Part shown: one piece after another, positions 43,578-51,215 of the stretch | Layout of the letters: each line of letters opens with the position of its first letter | Numbering within the stretch: the stretch's first letter is position 1 | Assembly (NCBI RefSeq): GCF_001421745.1 | Contig: NZ_LMKW01000010.1 | Span: 1-64,000 of the forward strand | Length of the DNA: 64,000 nucleotides | Reading direction: 5' to 3' | Source of the DNA: Sphingomonas sp. Leaf230 | GTDB taxonomy: Bacteria; Pseudomonadota; Alphaproteobacteria; Sphingomonadales; Sphingomonadaceae | Program-made: the position numbers and the translations under genes | The notes under the pieces: model-generated | The model's database searches: none | What the model was told of the DNA's origin: nothing | The model's input: the letters and a program-made list of their open reading frames with translations, nothing else

Positions 43578-44351
43578 GTGAAAAGTTCGAAACATCCTCG
43601 CACTGTAGCGGCACGACGCTGGCGGCGCGGCGCGTGGGTGACTGCCATACTATCCGCAATCTTCGTGCTGTTCGTCTACTTGGCGGGCTATTTCGACCGC
43701 GATCCGGTGCATGTGTATCCGGCAATCGGCGTGCACGCGTCGGGACCGCCGCCGATCGCGGTGGTGAACTTCTCGGGCGACATGGGGCTGCGGTTTCTGC
43801 TCGGCGCGTCGACGTCACGCGGGCTGACCGAGCACGGCATCCCGGTGGTCGGTATCACCACACCGGCCTTGTTCGCGCATCATCGGACGCGGACGGAACT
43901 CGATGCGATCATCGCGGATGGCGTGCGGACGGCGTTGGCGCGCACGGGTGCGAAGCGGATCGTGGTGATGGGGCAGTCCTATGGCGCGGATATCGTCCAG
44001 ACCGGACTCGCCAACCTGCCGGCGGACTTGCGGCCACGCGTTGCCGCGATCGTGCTGATCCTGCCGGGTGACACCGTGTTCTATCGCGCCGACCCTTCGA
44101 GCTTGCTTTACGATCACGGTACGCCCGACAGCATGGGCGCGACCACGGGAAACCAGCTGACCTGGGCGCCGCTTACCTGCATCTATGGGGTGGATGAGAC
44201 CGACAGCCTGTGCCCGCTACTGACGACTGCGAGCGCGCGGAAGGTCGGGATGCCGGGGGGGCATAACATCCGTCACGATGCGGATGGCCTGCTGCGCCAT
44301 GTGCTGGCGACGATACGGGCGGTGGCGCCGAGTGCCGGGCATGGGTTCTAG
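43578..44351 (+). CDS. VirJ/AcvB-like secreted serine hydrolase
   Basis: A 257-residue protein with an N-terminal membrane anchor (WVTAILSAIFVLFVYLAG). The VirJ domain carries VVNFSGDMGL, the nucleophile in VMGQSYGADIVQ, and a His in GGHNIRHD, an alpha/beta hydrolase layout. VirJ/AcvB proteins hydrolyse lysyl-phosphatidylglycerol. Start GTG 43578 with AAGGA eight bases upstream is preferred to GTG 43533. Confidence 0.82.
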   Translation: MKSSKHPRTVAARRWRRGAWVTAILSAIFVLFVYLAGYFDRDPVHVYPAIGVHASGPPPIAVVNFSGDMGLRFLLGASTSRGLTEHGIPVVGITTPALFAHHRTRTELDAIIADGVRTALARTGAKRIVVMGQSYGADIVQTGLANLPADLRPRVAAIVLILPGDTVFYRADPSSLLYDHGTPDSMGATTGNQLTWAPLTCIYGVDETDSLCPLLTTASARKVGMPGGHNIRHDADGLLRHVLATIRAVAPSAGHGF

Positions 44352-44460
44352 GGCTGGGCGATAGGCGAAGTTGTGACCTCTCGGCACGACTTCCGGCCTA
44401 GGTCCTGACACTGCCCTTAGCTTCCCCTTCCCCAACCGTTCAAACCGATCAACCGACCAA

Positions 44461-44548
44461 CCGTCATCCCAACAAAAGCTGGGATCTCATCGTGTGAGGC
44501 ATGGCGCCCGCCAAATTGGGATACCCCAGCTTTCGCTGGGGTGACGGG
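44461..44548. repeat. palindromic repeat, distinct (GCTGGGATC-type) family
   Basis: Arms CCGTCATCCCAACAAAAGCTGGG (44461-44483) and CCCCAGCTTTCGCTGGGGTGACGG (44524-44547) pair with a few mismatches. It is followed by a family B element. Confidence 0.88.
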
Positions 44549-44625
44549 TGGCGGGTGGCGACGCACGAGGAGTTGGGGCGGGCATGCGGTGAGTCGCCAT
44601 ATCCCGCAGGGACATTCCCTGTATC

Positions 44626-44684
44626 CTTGTTCTCCCGCGAAGGCGGGAGTCCAGACTGGGCTCCCGCCTTCGCGGGAGAACAAG
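44626..44684. repeat. palindromic repeat, family B copy 3 (perfect 24-base arms)
   Basis: CTTGTTCTCCCGCGAAGGCG... (44626-44649) and its exact reverse complement (44661-44684) flank an 11-base spacer TCCAGACTGGG. Located in the 371-base gap between the convergent hydrolase and cyclotransferase genes. Confidence 0.96.
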
Positions 44685-44722
44685 TCGGGGTGCGGTGTCG
44701 GTGGCCCGGACTCGCTCGCCGA

Positions 44723-45556
44723 CTATTGCGGCTTCGCGGCGATCTTTATCTCGAAGAGCGTCGGCCAGTATTTGCCCGTCACGAACAGCCGGTCCGCCTT
44801 CGCGTCCCAGGCGATCCCGTTGAGCACGGCCTCGCGGTCGGTCGCAGCGACCTCGGCCACCAGCGGACGGAGGTCGATCACTGCGGTCACCTTGCCGGAC
44901 CCGGGGTCGATGCGAACCAGGAAGCCGGTGTGCCAGACGTTGGCGAGCAGCGCGCCGTGGACATATTCGAGTTCGTTGATGTCGCGTAACGGGCGACCGT
45001 CGATCGTTACCGCGACGCGCTTGCGTTCGGCCAGCGTCAGCGGATCGCGGACGATGATGTCGGAACTGCCGTCGGACTGGAGCAGCGAGACACCGTCGCT
45101 CGTCAGGCCCCAGCCTTCGCCGGTGTAGCGGTTCTGCCCCTTGGGCTTGAGCGTGCGAACGTCCCAGCGGTGCGCGATGCCGTCATGCCAGGTGAGGCTG
45201 ACGAGCTGGTCCTTCCACAGCGCGAGGCCTTCGCCGAACTGCGCGGGATCGATTCGCGCCTTCGCCAGGATCTTGCCGTCCTTGAGCGAGACGCGGCGGA
45301 CGTCGGATTGCCGCTCCTGCCCCGTGCTCTCGTACAGCGCGCCGTCGTGCCAGAGGAGGCCTTCGGTGAACGCAGTGCGATCGTGCGGGTAGCGCGCGAC
45401 GATCGTTGCCGAGAACACCGGCACGCGGGTCGGCTCGCGCGGAGCTGCGACAGCACCCTGCCCGGCCTGCGCCGCGGACGACAGCGAAGACGATGAAACG
45501 AGAACGGCCGGTCCCGCCAAAGCGAAACCGGCCGCAATCATTATCCTACCGAACAC
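44723..45556 (-). CDS. glutaminyl-peptide cyclotransferase family protein
   Basis: A 277-residue exported protein of the plant/bacterial type glutaminyl cyclase: signal peptide to about residue 31, then YPHDRTAFTEGLLWHDGALYESTG, FGEGLALWKDQLVSLTWHDG, GEGWGLTSDGVSLLQSDGSS, INELEYVHGALLANVWHT and LNGIAWDAKADRLFVTGKYWP. It forms pyroglutamate at protein N termini. Its start lies 32 bases from the cold-shock protein stop, same strand. Confidence 0.93.
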   Translation of the reverse strand: MFGRIMIAAGFALAGPAVLVSSSSLSSAAQAGQGAVAAPREPTRVPVFSATIVARYPHDRTAFTEGLLWHDGALYESTGQERQSDVRRVSLKDGKILAKARIDPAQFGEGLALWKDQLVSLTWHDGIAHRWDVRTLKPKGQNRYTGEGWGLTSDGVSLLQSDGSSDIIVRDPLTLAERKRVAVTIDGRPLRDINELEYVHGALLANVWHTGFLVRIDPGSGKVTAVIDLRPLVAEVAATDREAVLNGIAWDAKADRLFVTGKYWPTLFEIKIAAKPQ

Positions 45557-45587
45557 GGTACGATCAGCGTTCTGGGTCAGGCAGCTA

Positions 45588-46454
45588 TCAGCCGCCTGCG
45601 CTCAGGTTCACCGCTGCGTACTTGCCGCGACGATCGACCTCGAGCTCGAACTCGAGCTTGTCGCCCTCGTTCAGCGTCGACATGCCGGCGCGCTCGACGG
45701 CCGAGATGTGGACGAACGCGTCAGGCTGTCCGTCATCGCGCTGGATAAAGCCGAAGCCCTTCATCGCGTTGAAGAACTTGACCGTACCGGTCGCCTTCTC
45801 GCCGGTGAGCTGACGCTGTGCGCCACCTGCACCACCATCACGGTCGCGATCGCCACCACGGGGCGCGCCCGGGCCGGCATCACGGTCACGCGGCGGGCCG
45901 CGATCGGTGACGGCCATCGGCTCGCCGTCGATCTTCAGGTCGGTTGCCGAGATACGGCCGCCGCGATCGACGAGCGTGAAGCCGAGCGGCTGACCCTCGG
46001 CGAGAGCGACCATGCCGGCCTGCTCGACCGCGCTGATGTGGACGAACACGTCCTCGCCGCCGTCATCGCGAACGACGAAGCCGAAGCCCTTCTGCGCGTT
46101 GAAGAACTTTACGACGCCAGTGCCTTCGCCGACGACCTGGGGAGGCATGCCGCGACCACCGCCGCCGCCGCCACCGCCCGAGAAGCCGCCGCCGCCGCCG
46201 CCGCCGCGGTAACCACCGCCGCCGCCGCTGCCGCCACCGAAGCTGCTGCCGCCGCCGTAGCTGCTGCCACCACCGCCACCGTAGCTCGAGCCACCGCCGC
46301 CGCCATAGCTGCTACCACCGCCGCCGCCGAACCGATCGCCGCCACCGCCAAAGCTGCTGCCGCCGCCGAACTCGTTGTCGCCGCCGCCGAAGCTGTCGCG
46401 CTTGTCGCGGCCACGCCCGCCACGGTTCCCGCGGCCACCTTTATCGAAACCCAT
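45588..46454 (-). CDS. glycine-rich protein with two cold-shock domains
   Basis: A 288-residue protein. Residues 1-102 are almost pure Gly/Ser/Tyr/Arg repeats (GGGGGSSYGG units). Cold-shock domain 1 (about 109-173) has GVVKFFNAQKGFGFVVRDDG and DVFVHISAVE; a charged GDRDRDGG linker follows; domain 2 (about 219-285) has GTVKFFNAMKGFGFIQRDDG and DAFVHISAVE. Both RNP-like motifs are intact, so RNA binding is expected. The Gly-rich tail resembles plant cold-shock GRPs and could mediate assembly or RNA chaperoning. Start ATG 46454; upstream leader about 300 bases with an inverted repeat. Confidence 0.93.
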   Translation of the reverse strand: MGFDKGGRGNRGGRGRDKRDSFGGGDNEFGGGSSFGGGGDRFGGGGGSSYGGGGGSSYGGGGGSSYGGGSSFGGGSGGGGGYRGGGGGGGFSGGGGGGGGRGMPPQVVGEGTGVVKFFNAQKGFGFVVRDDGGEDVFVHISAVEQAGMVALAEGQPLGFTLVDRGGRISATDLKIDGEPMAVTDRGPPRDRDAGPGAPRGGDRDRDGGAGGAQRQLTGEKATGTVKFFNAMKGFGFIQRDDGQPDAFVHISAVERAGMSTLNEGDKLEFELEVDRRGKYAAVNLSAGG

Positions 46455-46756
46455 AAGCTCTGTTCGTCTTCCCGGTTCGCCCGCAAATTTCTCAAAACCC
46501 TTGTGCCGGACGACGAACGCAGGTTTTCCAGCGCGAAACCTTTTGCGCCTTGAGGGGACCCTTAGCGCAAAATACAAGCCGTCGCGAATAGATTCTGATC
46601 CGAGGGCGCTCGATTTGGATCGATACTGGCGCAAGTGTCGCGCGCCAGCCACGACTCGTCGCATCCACGATCGCAAAGCCTTCTTGTCGCCTGATTTGGA
46701 TCGGTGACGCATATAGAGGCATTGAGCGTTAAGCTTCGGGCGGCTACGGCCGGCGC
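46455..46756. other. divergent gap: csp leader and NrnC promoter region
   Basis: About 300 bases between the cold-shock protein and NrnC genes. It contains the hairpin at 46541-46572 and an 11-base direct repeat GATTTGGATCG at 46612 and 46693. A long leader is usual for cold-shock genes, but I see no clear promoter consensus. Confidence 0.4.
46541..46572 (-). promoter_or_regulatory. inverted repeat in the cold-shock gene leader
   Basis: TTTTGCGC (46541-46548) and GCGCAAAA (46565-46572) are exact complements with a 16-base loop, about 87 bases before the cold-shock start. A candidate leader hairpin or operator. Confidence 0.45.
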
Positions 46757-47377
46757 ATGACAGTTCATCTCCACGAAGGCGACATTCCCGCCGACCTGTT
46801 CGCGGCCGGCGCCGCGATCGCCGTCGATACCGAGACGATGGGGCTGATCACGCCCCGCGACCGGTTGTGCCTGGTCCAGCTTTCCGATGGCGGCCCCGAC
46901 GAGCACCTCGTCCGATTCGCCGCAGGTGCCGGCTACGACGCACCGAACCTGAAGGCCCTGCTGGCCGATCCGGCGCGCGTGAAGCTCTATCATTTCGGCC
47001 GGTTCGATATCGCGGCGGTCCAATATTATCTCGGGGTGGTCGCGGCACCAGTATATTGCACCAAGATCGCGTCGCGGCTGGTGCGGACCTACACCGATCG
47101 TCACGGCCTCAAGGAAATCGTGCGCGAACTGCTCGGCCAGGACATCTCGAAGCAGCAGCAGTCGTCGGACTGGGGCAGCCCCGAACTGTCCGAGGCGCAG
47201 AAGGATTATGCGGCGTCGGACGTCCGCTTCCTCCACCGATTGCGGACCGAGCTCGACAAGCGACTGATTCGCGAAGGCCGGATGGAACTCGCGCAAGCCT
47301 GCTTCGACTTCCTGCCGACTCGCGCCGCGCTCGATATCGCCGGTTGGCCCGAAATCGACATTTTCGCACACGCTTGA
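46757..47377 (+). CDS. NrnC-like DEDDy 3'-5' exonuclease (ribonuclease D family)
   Basis: A 206-residue exonuclease with DEDDy residues: IAVDTETMGL (Asp-Glu), LYHFGRFDIAAV (Asp) and DYAASDVRFL (Tyr, Asp). Alphaproteobacterial NrnC degrades short RNA oligonucleotides and replaces oligoribonuclease; this is a likely role. Its stop TGA overlaps the lptC ATG (TGATG). It starts the envelope gene block. Confidence 0.92.
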   Translation: MTVHLHEGDIPADLFAAGAAIAVDTETMGLITPRDRLCLVQLSDGGPDEHLVRFAAGAGYDAPNLKALLADPARVKLYHFGRFDIAAVQYYLGVVAAPVYCTKIASRLVRTYTDRHGLKEIVRELLGQDISKQQQSSDWGSPELSEAQKDYAASDVRFLHRLRTELDKRLIREGRMELAQACFDFLPTRAALDIAGWPEIDIFAHA

Positions 47378-48030
47378 TGGACGTTCCGCCCCCCTCACCC
47401 GTCGCCCGTCGCGTCCGTAGCGCGCGACAGGATTGGGCCGCGCCTGGCGGCAGTCACGATCGGTTCGTGGCGATCGCCCGCGTCGGCCTGCCGACCGCGA
47501 TCGGCGTGCTGGCGGCGTTCCTGGTGATGGCGCCGCTGACCGCGGGCGGCGACGTGTCGTTCCTGCTCGACAAGAACAAGGTCGACGTCGCGCAGGAGCG
47601 GATGAAGACGCAGGTGGCGCGCTATCGCGGCGAGGACACGAAGGGCCAGGCGTTCACGCTCGACGCGGCCTCGGCGATCCAGAAGAGCTCCGCCGAGCCG
47701 ATCGTCCAGCTCAACCAGCTCGCCGCACAGATCCAGCTGACCGACGGCCCCGCCAACATCAAGGCGAACACCGGTCGCTACGACATGGACACCGAGAAGG
47801 TGCAGCTGTTCGGCCCGCTGAACGCCACCGCAGCGGGTGGGTACGACCTGAAGACCACCAACGCGACGATCGACATGAAGGCGCGCACGCTCGAAAGCGG
47901 CGGGGCTGCGACCGGCACCGTCCAGCAGGGTACGTTCAGCGCGAACAAGCTGCGCGCGAACCTCGAAGAGCGGACCGTGACGCTCGATGGCAATGCGCGC
48001 TTGCGGATCATCCCCAGAGGGCCGAAATAG
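47377..48030 (+). CDS. lptC: LPS export ABC transporter periplasmic protein LptC
   Basis: A 217-residue protein with an N-terminal membrane helix (VGLPTAIGVLAAFLVMAPLTAG) and a periplasmic LptC beta domain (VDVAQERMKTQVARYRGEDTKGQAF, NIKANTGRYDMDTEKVQLFG, TGTVQQGTFSANKL). It carries LPS from LptBFG to LptA. Followed by lptA 5 bases on. Confidence 0.92.
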   Translation: MDVPPPSPVARRVRSARQDWAAPGGSHDRFVAIARVGLPTAIGVLAAFLVMAPLTAGGDVSFLLDKNKVDVAQERMKTQVARYRGEDTKGQAFTLDAASAIQKSSAEPIVQLNQLAAQIQLTDGPANIKANTGRYDMDTEKVQLFGPLNATAAGGYDLKTTNATIDMKARTLESGGAATGTVQQGTFSANKLRANLEERTVTLDGNARLRIIPRGPK

Positions 48031-48035
48031 CCGCC

Positions 48036-48584
48036 ATGCGCGCTCCCCACATCTTTGCAGCCCTGTCTGCCGTTCTGCTCTCCACGACCGCGGTCGCGCA
48101 GCAGGCGCACAATTCCAACGCCCCGATCGATTTCGGCGCGGATCATATCGAGCTGCAGGACAAGGCGAACCGCGCGATCCTGTCGGGCAACGTTGCGGTC
48201 AAGCAGGCCGAGATGACGCTGAACTCGGCGCGGATGACGGTGGCGTATACCGGCCAGGTGATCGGCGGAAACCCTCAGGTCTCGCGGCTCGACGCGTCGG
48301 GCGGCGTGATCGTCAAGCGTCCAGACCAGACGGCGCGAAGCCAGTATGCGATCTACGATCTCAACCGGCGCGTCATCACGATGCTCGGTGCGGTCACGCT
48401 GACGCAGGCGGGCAACACCGTGAACGGCGGACGGCTGACAATGAACCTCGACACCGGGCGGTCGGTGATCGACGGGTCGTCGGTCGCAGGCGGCAGCGCG
48501 GGCGGATCGGCGGCGAGTGGTGGCACCGTCACGCAGACCGGCGGCCGCGTGACCGGTACGTTCTCGGTCCCCAAGCGCAACTGA
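48036..48584 (+). CDS. lptA: LPS transport periplasmic protein LptA
   Basis: A 182-residue protein with a signal peptide (MRAPHIFAALSAVLLSTTAVAQ) and an OstA domain: PIDFGADHIELQDKANRAILSGNVAVKQ, TVAYTGQVIGGN, RSQYAIYDLNRRVITMLGAVTLTQ, NTVNGGRLTMNLDTGRSVI. LptA bridges inner and outer membranes for LPS. The C terminus is Gly/Ser-rich. Confidence 0.94.
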   Translation: MRAPHIFAALSAVLLSTTAVAQQAHNSNAPIDFGADHIELQDKANRAILSGNVAVKQAEMTLNSARMTVAYTGQVIGGNPQVSRLDASGGVIVKRPDQTARSQYAIYDLNRRVITMLGAVTLTQAGNTVNGGRLTMNLDTGRSVIDGSSVAGGSAGGSAASGGTVTQTGGRVTGTFSVPKRN

Positions 48585-48718
48585 GCGTGTGAGCATGTCG
48601 CGAGGGCTTCCCTCAAACGGCGCGCTCCTGCATGTTTCCTGCCAAACGTCTGCCGAGCGTTCGGCGGCACCATTCATGCCGAGTGTTCGGCGACTGATTA
48701 TTGCGAGGGCCTGATCCC

Positions 48719-49501
48719 ATGGACGCCACCACGCTGCCCCCGATCGAGGACGTCGCCCCGATTTCCGAGCCTCCGGTGAACAACGGGCTGCAGGTCGTCT
48801 CGATCGCCAAGTCGTACGACAAGCGCGTCGTGCTGACCGACGTGTCGGTGTCGGTCGGACGCGGCGAAGTCGTCGGGCTGCTCGGGCCGAACGGCGCGGG
48901 CAAGACGACGTGCTTCTACTCGGTGATGGGCCTGGTGAAGCCCGATTCGGGCCGCATCATGCTCGACGGCGAGGACATCACGAAGCTGCCGATGTACCGG
49001 CGCGCGATCCTCGGCCTGGGCTATCTGCCGCAGGAGACGTCGATTTTCCGCGGGCTGACGATCGAGAAGAACATCCTGACCGTGCTGGAGCTGTCCGAGC
49101 CGGACAAGGCGGCGCGCCAGCGGAAACTCGATACGCTGCTGGAGGAATTTGGGCTGACGCGACTCCGCGCGGCACCCGCGATGGCGTTGTCGGGCGGCGA
49201 GCGGCGGCGGGCGGAAATCGCCCGCGCGCTGGCGGCGGATCCGTCGATCATGCTGCTCGACGAGCCGTTTGCGGGCATCGATCCGATCTCGATCGCCGAC
49301 ATCCGCGATCTGGTGAAGGACCTCAAGCGCCGCGACATCGGCGTGCTGATCACCGACCACAACGTCCGCGAGACGCTGGAGATCGTCGATCGCGCGTACA
49401 TCATCTATGACGGCCGGGTGCTGTTCTCCGGCTCGCCCGAGGAACTGGTCGCGGATGCGAACGTCCGGCGCCTGTATCTCGGCGAAGGCTTCTCGCTTTA
49501 G
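48719..49501 (+). CDS. lptB: LPS export ABC transporter ATP-binding protein LptB
   Basis: A 260-residue ABC ATPase. Walker A GLLGPNGAGKTT, Q-loop LPQETSIFRGL, signature ALSGGERRRAEIARALA, Walker B IMLLDEPFAGIDP and H-loop LITDHNVRETL are all intact. It powers LPS extraction with LptFG. ATG 48719 with GAGGG about ten bases upstream is preferred to TTG 48701. The conserved order lptC-lptA-lptB-rpoN is present. Confidence 0.96.
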   Translation: MDATTLPPIEDVAPISEPPVNNGLQVVSIAKSYDKRVVLTDVSVSVGRGEVVGLLGPNGAGKTTCFYSVMGLVKPDSGRIMLDGEDITKLPMYRRAILGLGYLPQETSIFRGLTIEKNILTVLELSEPDKAARQRKLDTLLEEFGLTRLRAAPAMALSGGERRRAEIARALAADPSIMLLDEPFAGIDPISIADIRDLVKDLKRRDIGVLITDHNVRETLEIVDRAYIIYDGRVLFSGSPEELVADANVRRLYLGEGFSL

Positions 49502-49528
49502 AGCTATGAACAGGCTGGCACATCCATT

Positions 49529-49649
49529 CCTCCCCGGCACGGGGAGGGGGACCAGCAAAGCTGGTGGAGGGGGCTTTCCGCAAACGCAGCGTCCGACGCG
49601 AGCCCCCTCCGTCGACGCGTCGCGCCGCCACCTCCCCTTGCAGGGGAGG
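49529..49649. repeat. palindromic repeat, family C copy 4, supplying the rpoN RBS
   Basis: Starts CCTCCCCGGCACGGGGAGG (49529) and ends CCTCCCCTTGCAGGGGAGG (49649). It fills the whole lptB-rpoN gap; the last bases form the Shine-Dalgarno sequence of rpoN (see separate entry). Confidence 0.92.
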
Positions 49650-49654
49650 ATTTA
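49642..49654 (+). promoter_or_regulatory. rpoN ribosome binding site inside a repeat arm
   Basis: AGGGGAGGA (49642-49650) lies 4 bases before the GTG start of rpoN. These bases are the 3' arm of the family C repeat, so folding of the repeat in mRNA would hide the site. Confidence 0.7.
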
Positions 49655-51154
49655 GTGAGCCTCGCCCCTCGCCTGGATATCCGCCAGTCGCAATCGCTGG
49701 TGATGACCCCGCAGCTCCAGCAGGCGATCAAGCTGCTGGCGCTGTCGAACCTGGAGATCGAGGGATTCATCGCCGAGGAAGTCGAGCGCAACCCGTTGCT
49801 CGAAGCCAGCGCCGCCGAAGATAGCGACGCGCCCGACCGCGAACCCGTCCCCGAAGTCCGCGACGAACGCGTGGCAGCCGACGAACTCGTCGCGGGCACC
49901 GGCGCAGGCGACGAACCGACTCTCGACGTCGACTACGCCACCGAAAGCCACCAGCAGGACAGTATTGCCGACGGCGGCAGCGGGATGGACGGCGCGCTGT
50001 CGATGACCGGCGCGAGCGCGGGCGGCGCAGGTGGTGAGGACGGCCCCGATCTCGACGCGTTCGCGGATACCAGCCTCAGCCTCGCGGATCATCTGCTTGC
50101 CCAAGCCGGCCCTGCCATCCCGCACGAAGACGCGTTCATCGCCGCGCATCTGATCGACCAGATCGACGAGGCGGGATACCTGACCGTGTCGCTGCTCGAC
50201 ATCGCCAACCGGCTCGGCGTGCCGCTGGTCCGCGTCGAGCGCGTTCTGGCGACGATCCAGACGTTCGACCCGACCGGCGTCGGTGCGCGCGATCTATCGG
50301 AATGCCTCGCATTGCAGGCGCGCGAGGCGGACCGTTACGATCCTTGCATGGCGCGGTTGATCGACAACCTCGACCTGCTTGCGCGCGGCGAACTGACTCG
50401 GCTGAAGCGGATGTGCGATGTCGACGACGAGGACATGGCCGACATGATCCGCGAATTGCGCGGTTATGATCCGAAGCCGGGGTGCCGATACGGGGGCGAG
50501 CCGGCGCAGTCGGTGACGCCCGACCTGTTCGTGGCGCGGACCAAGGCGGGCTGGGCGATCGAGATCAACGCCTCCACGGTGCCGCGCGTGCTGGTTAATC
50601 GCAGCTATTATACCGAGCTGTCGGGCGGGCAGCAGGACAAGGCGTCGAAGGCTTGGCTGAGCGACTGCCTCGCGAGCGCGAACTGGCTGGTGAAGGCGCT
50701 CGACCAGCGCCAGCGGACGATCATCAAGGTCGCGACCGAGATCGTGAAGCAGCAGGAGGCGTTCTTCCTGAAGGGCGTCGCGCACCTTCGCCCGCTGACG
50801 CTGCGCCAGGTGGCCGACGCTATCGAGATGCACGAATCGACTGTCAGCCGCGTGACGAGCAACAAATACGTGTCGTGTGCGCGCGGGCTGTACGAGCTGA
50901 AATACTTCTTCACGAGCGCAATCCAGTCCGCGGACGGCGGCGAGGCGGTATCGGCGCAGGCGGTGAAGTCGGCGATTCGGGCACTGATCGATACCGAGGG
51001 TGCGAAGATCTTGTCGGATGACACCTTAGTCGACCTGCTCAACGCCAAAGGATTCGACATCGCGCGCAGGACCGTCGCCAAGTACCGCGAAGCCTTGGGC
51101 ATCGGAAGCTCCGTACAACGCCGCCGGGCCCGTACTTTAGAGGGTGCCGGCTAA
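49655..51154 (+). CDS. rpoN: RNA polymerase sigma-54 factor
   Basis: A 499-residue sigma-54. Region I has QSQSLVMTPQLQQAIKLLALSNLE and EEVERNPLLE; region III includes FFLKGVAHLRPLTLRQVADAIEMHESTVSRVTSNKYV; the RpoN box is ARRTVAKYREALGI. Acidic region II is long and Gly-rich. It directs transcription of nitrogen, motility and other enhancer-dependent genes. Start GTG 49655, whose SD lies in the repeat. Confidence 0.95.
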   Translation: MSLAPRLDIRQSQSLVMTPQLQQAIKLLALSNLEIEGFIAEEVERNPLLEASAAEDSDAPDREPVPEVRDERVAADELVAGTGAGDEPTLDVDYATESHQQDSIADGGSGMDGALSMTGASAGGAGGEDGPDLDAFADTSLSLADHLLAQAGPAIPHEDAFIAAHLIDQIDEAGYLTVSLLDIANRLGVPLVRVERVLATIQTFDPTGVGARDLSECLALQAREADRYDPCMARLIDNLDLLARGELTRLKRMCDVDDEDMADMIRELRGYDPKPGCRYGGEPAQSVTPDLFVARTKAGWAIEINASTVPRVLVNRSYYTELSGGQQDKASKAWLSDCLASANWLVKALDQRQRTIIKVATEIVKQQEAFFLKGVAHLRPLTLRQVADAIEMHESTVSRVTSNKYVSCARGLYELKYFFTSAIQSADGGEAVSAQAVKSAIRALIDTEGAKILSDDTLVDLLNAKGFDIARRTVAKYREALGIGSSVQRRRARTLEGAG

Positions 51155-51215
51155 GCTTGCCTTTCGTCGCGATAGGCCTAGCGTCGGGCCTGTCATCTCG
51201 GGGGGGCCCAGAACG

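Noticed and set aside
44723-45556. Lactonase or generic beta-propeller protein
   Set aside because: The motif set (FTEGLLWHDG, FGEGLALW, LNGIAWD) is specific to glutaminyl cyclase of this type.
46109-46553. Alanine-rich open frames opposite the cold-shock gene
   Set aside because: They are shadows of the Gly-rich tract read from the other strand (GGN codons become NCC/GCC), not genes.
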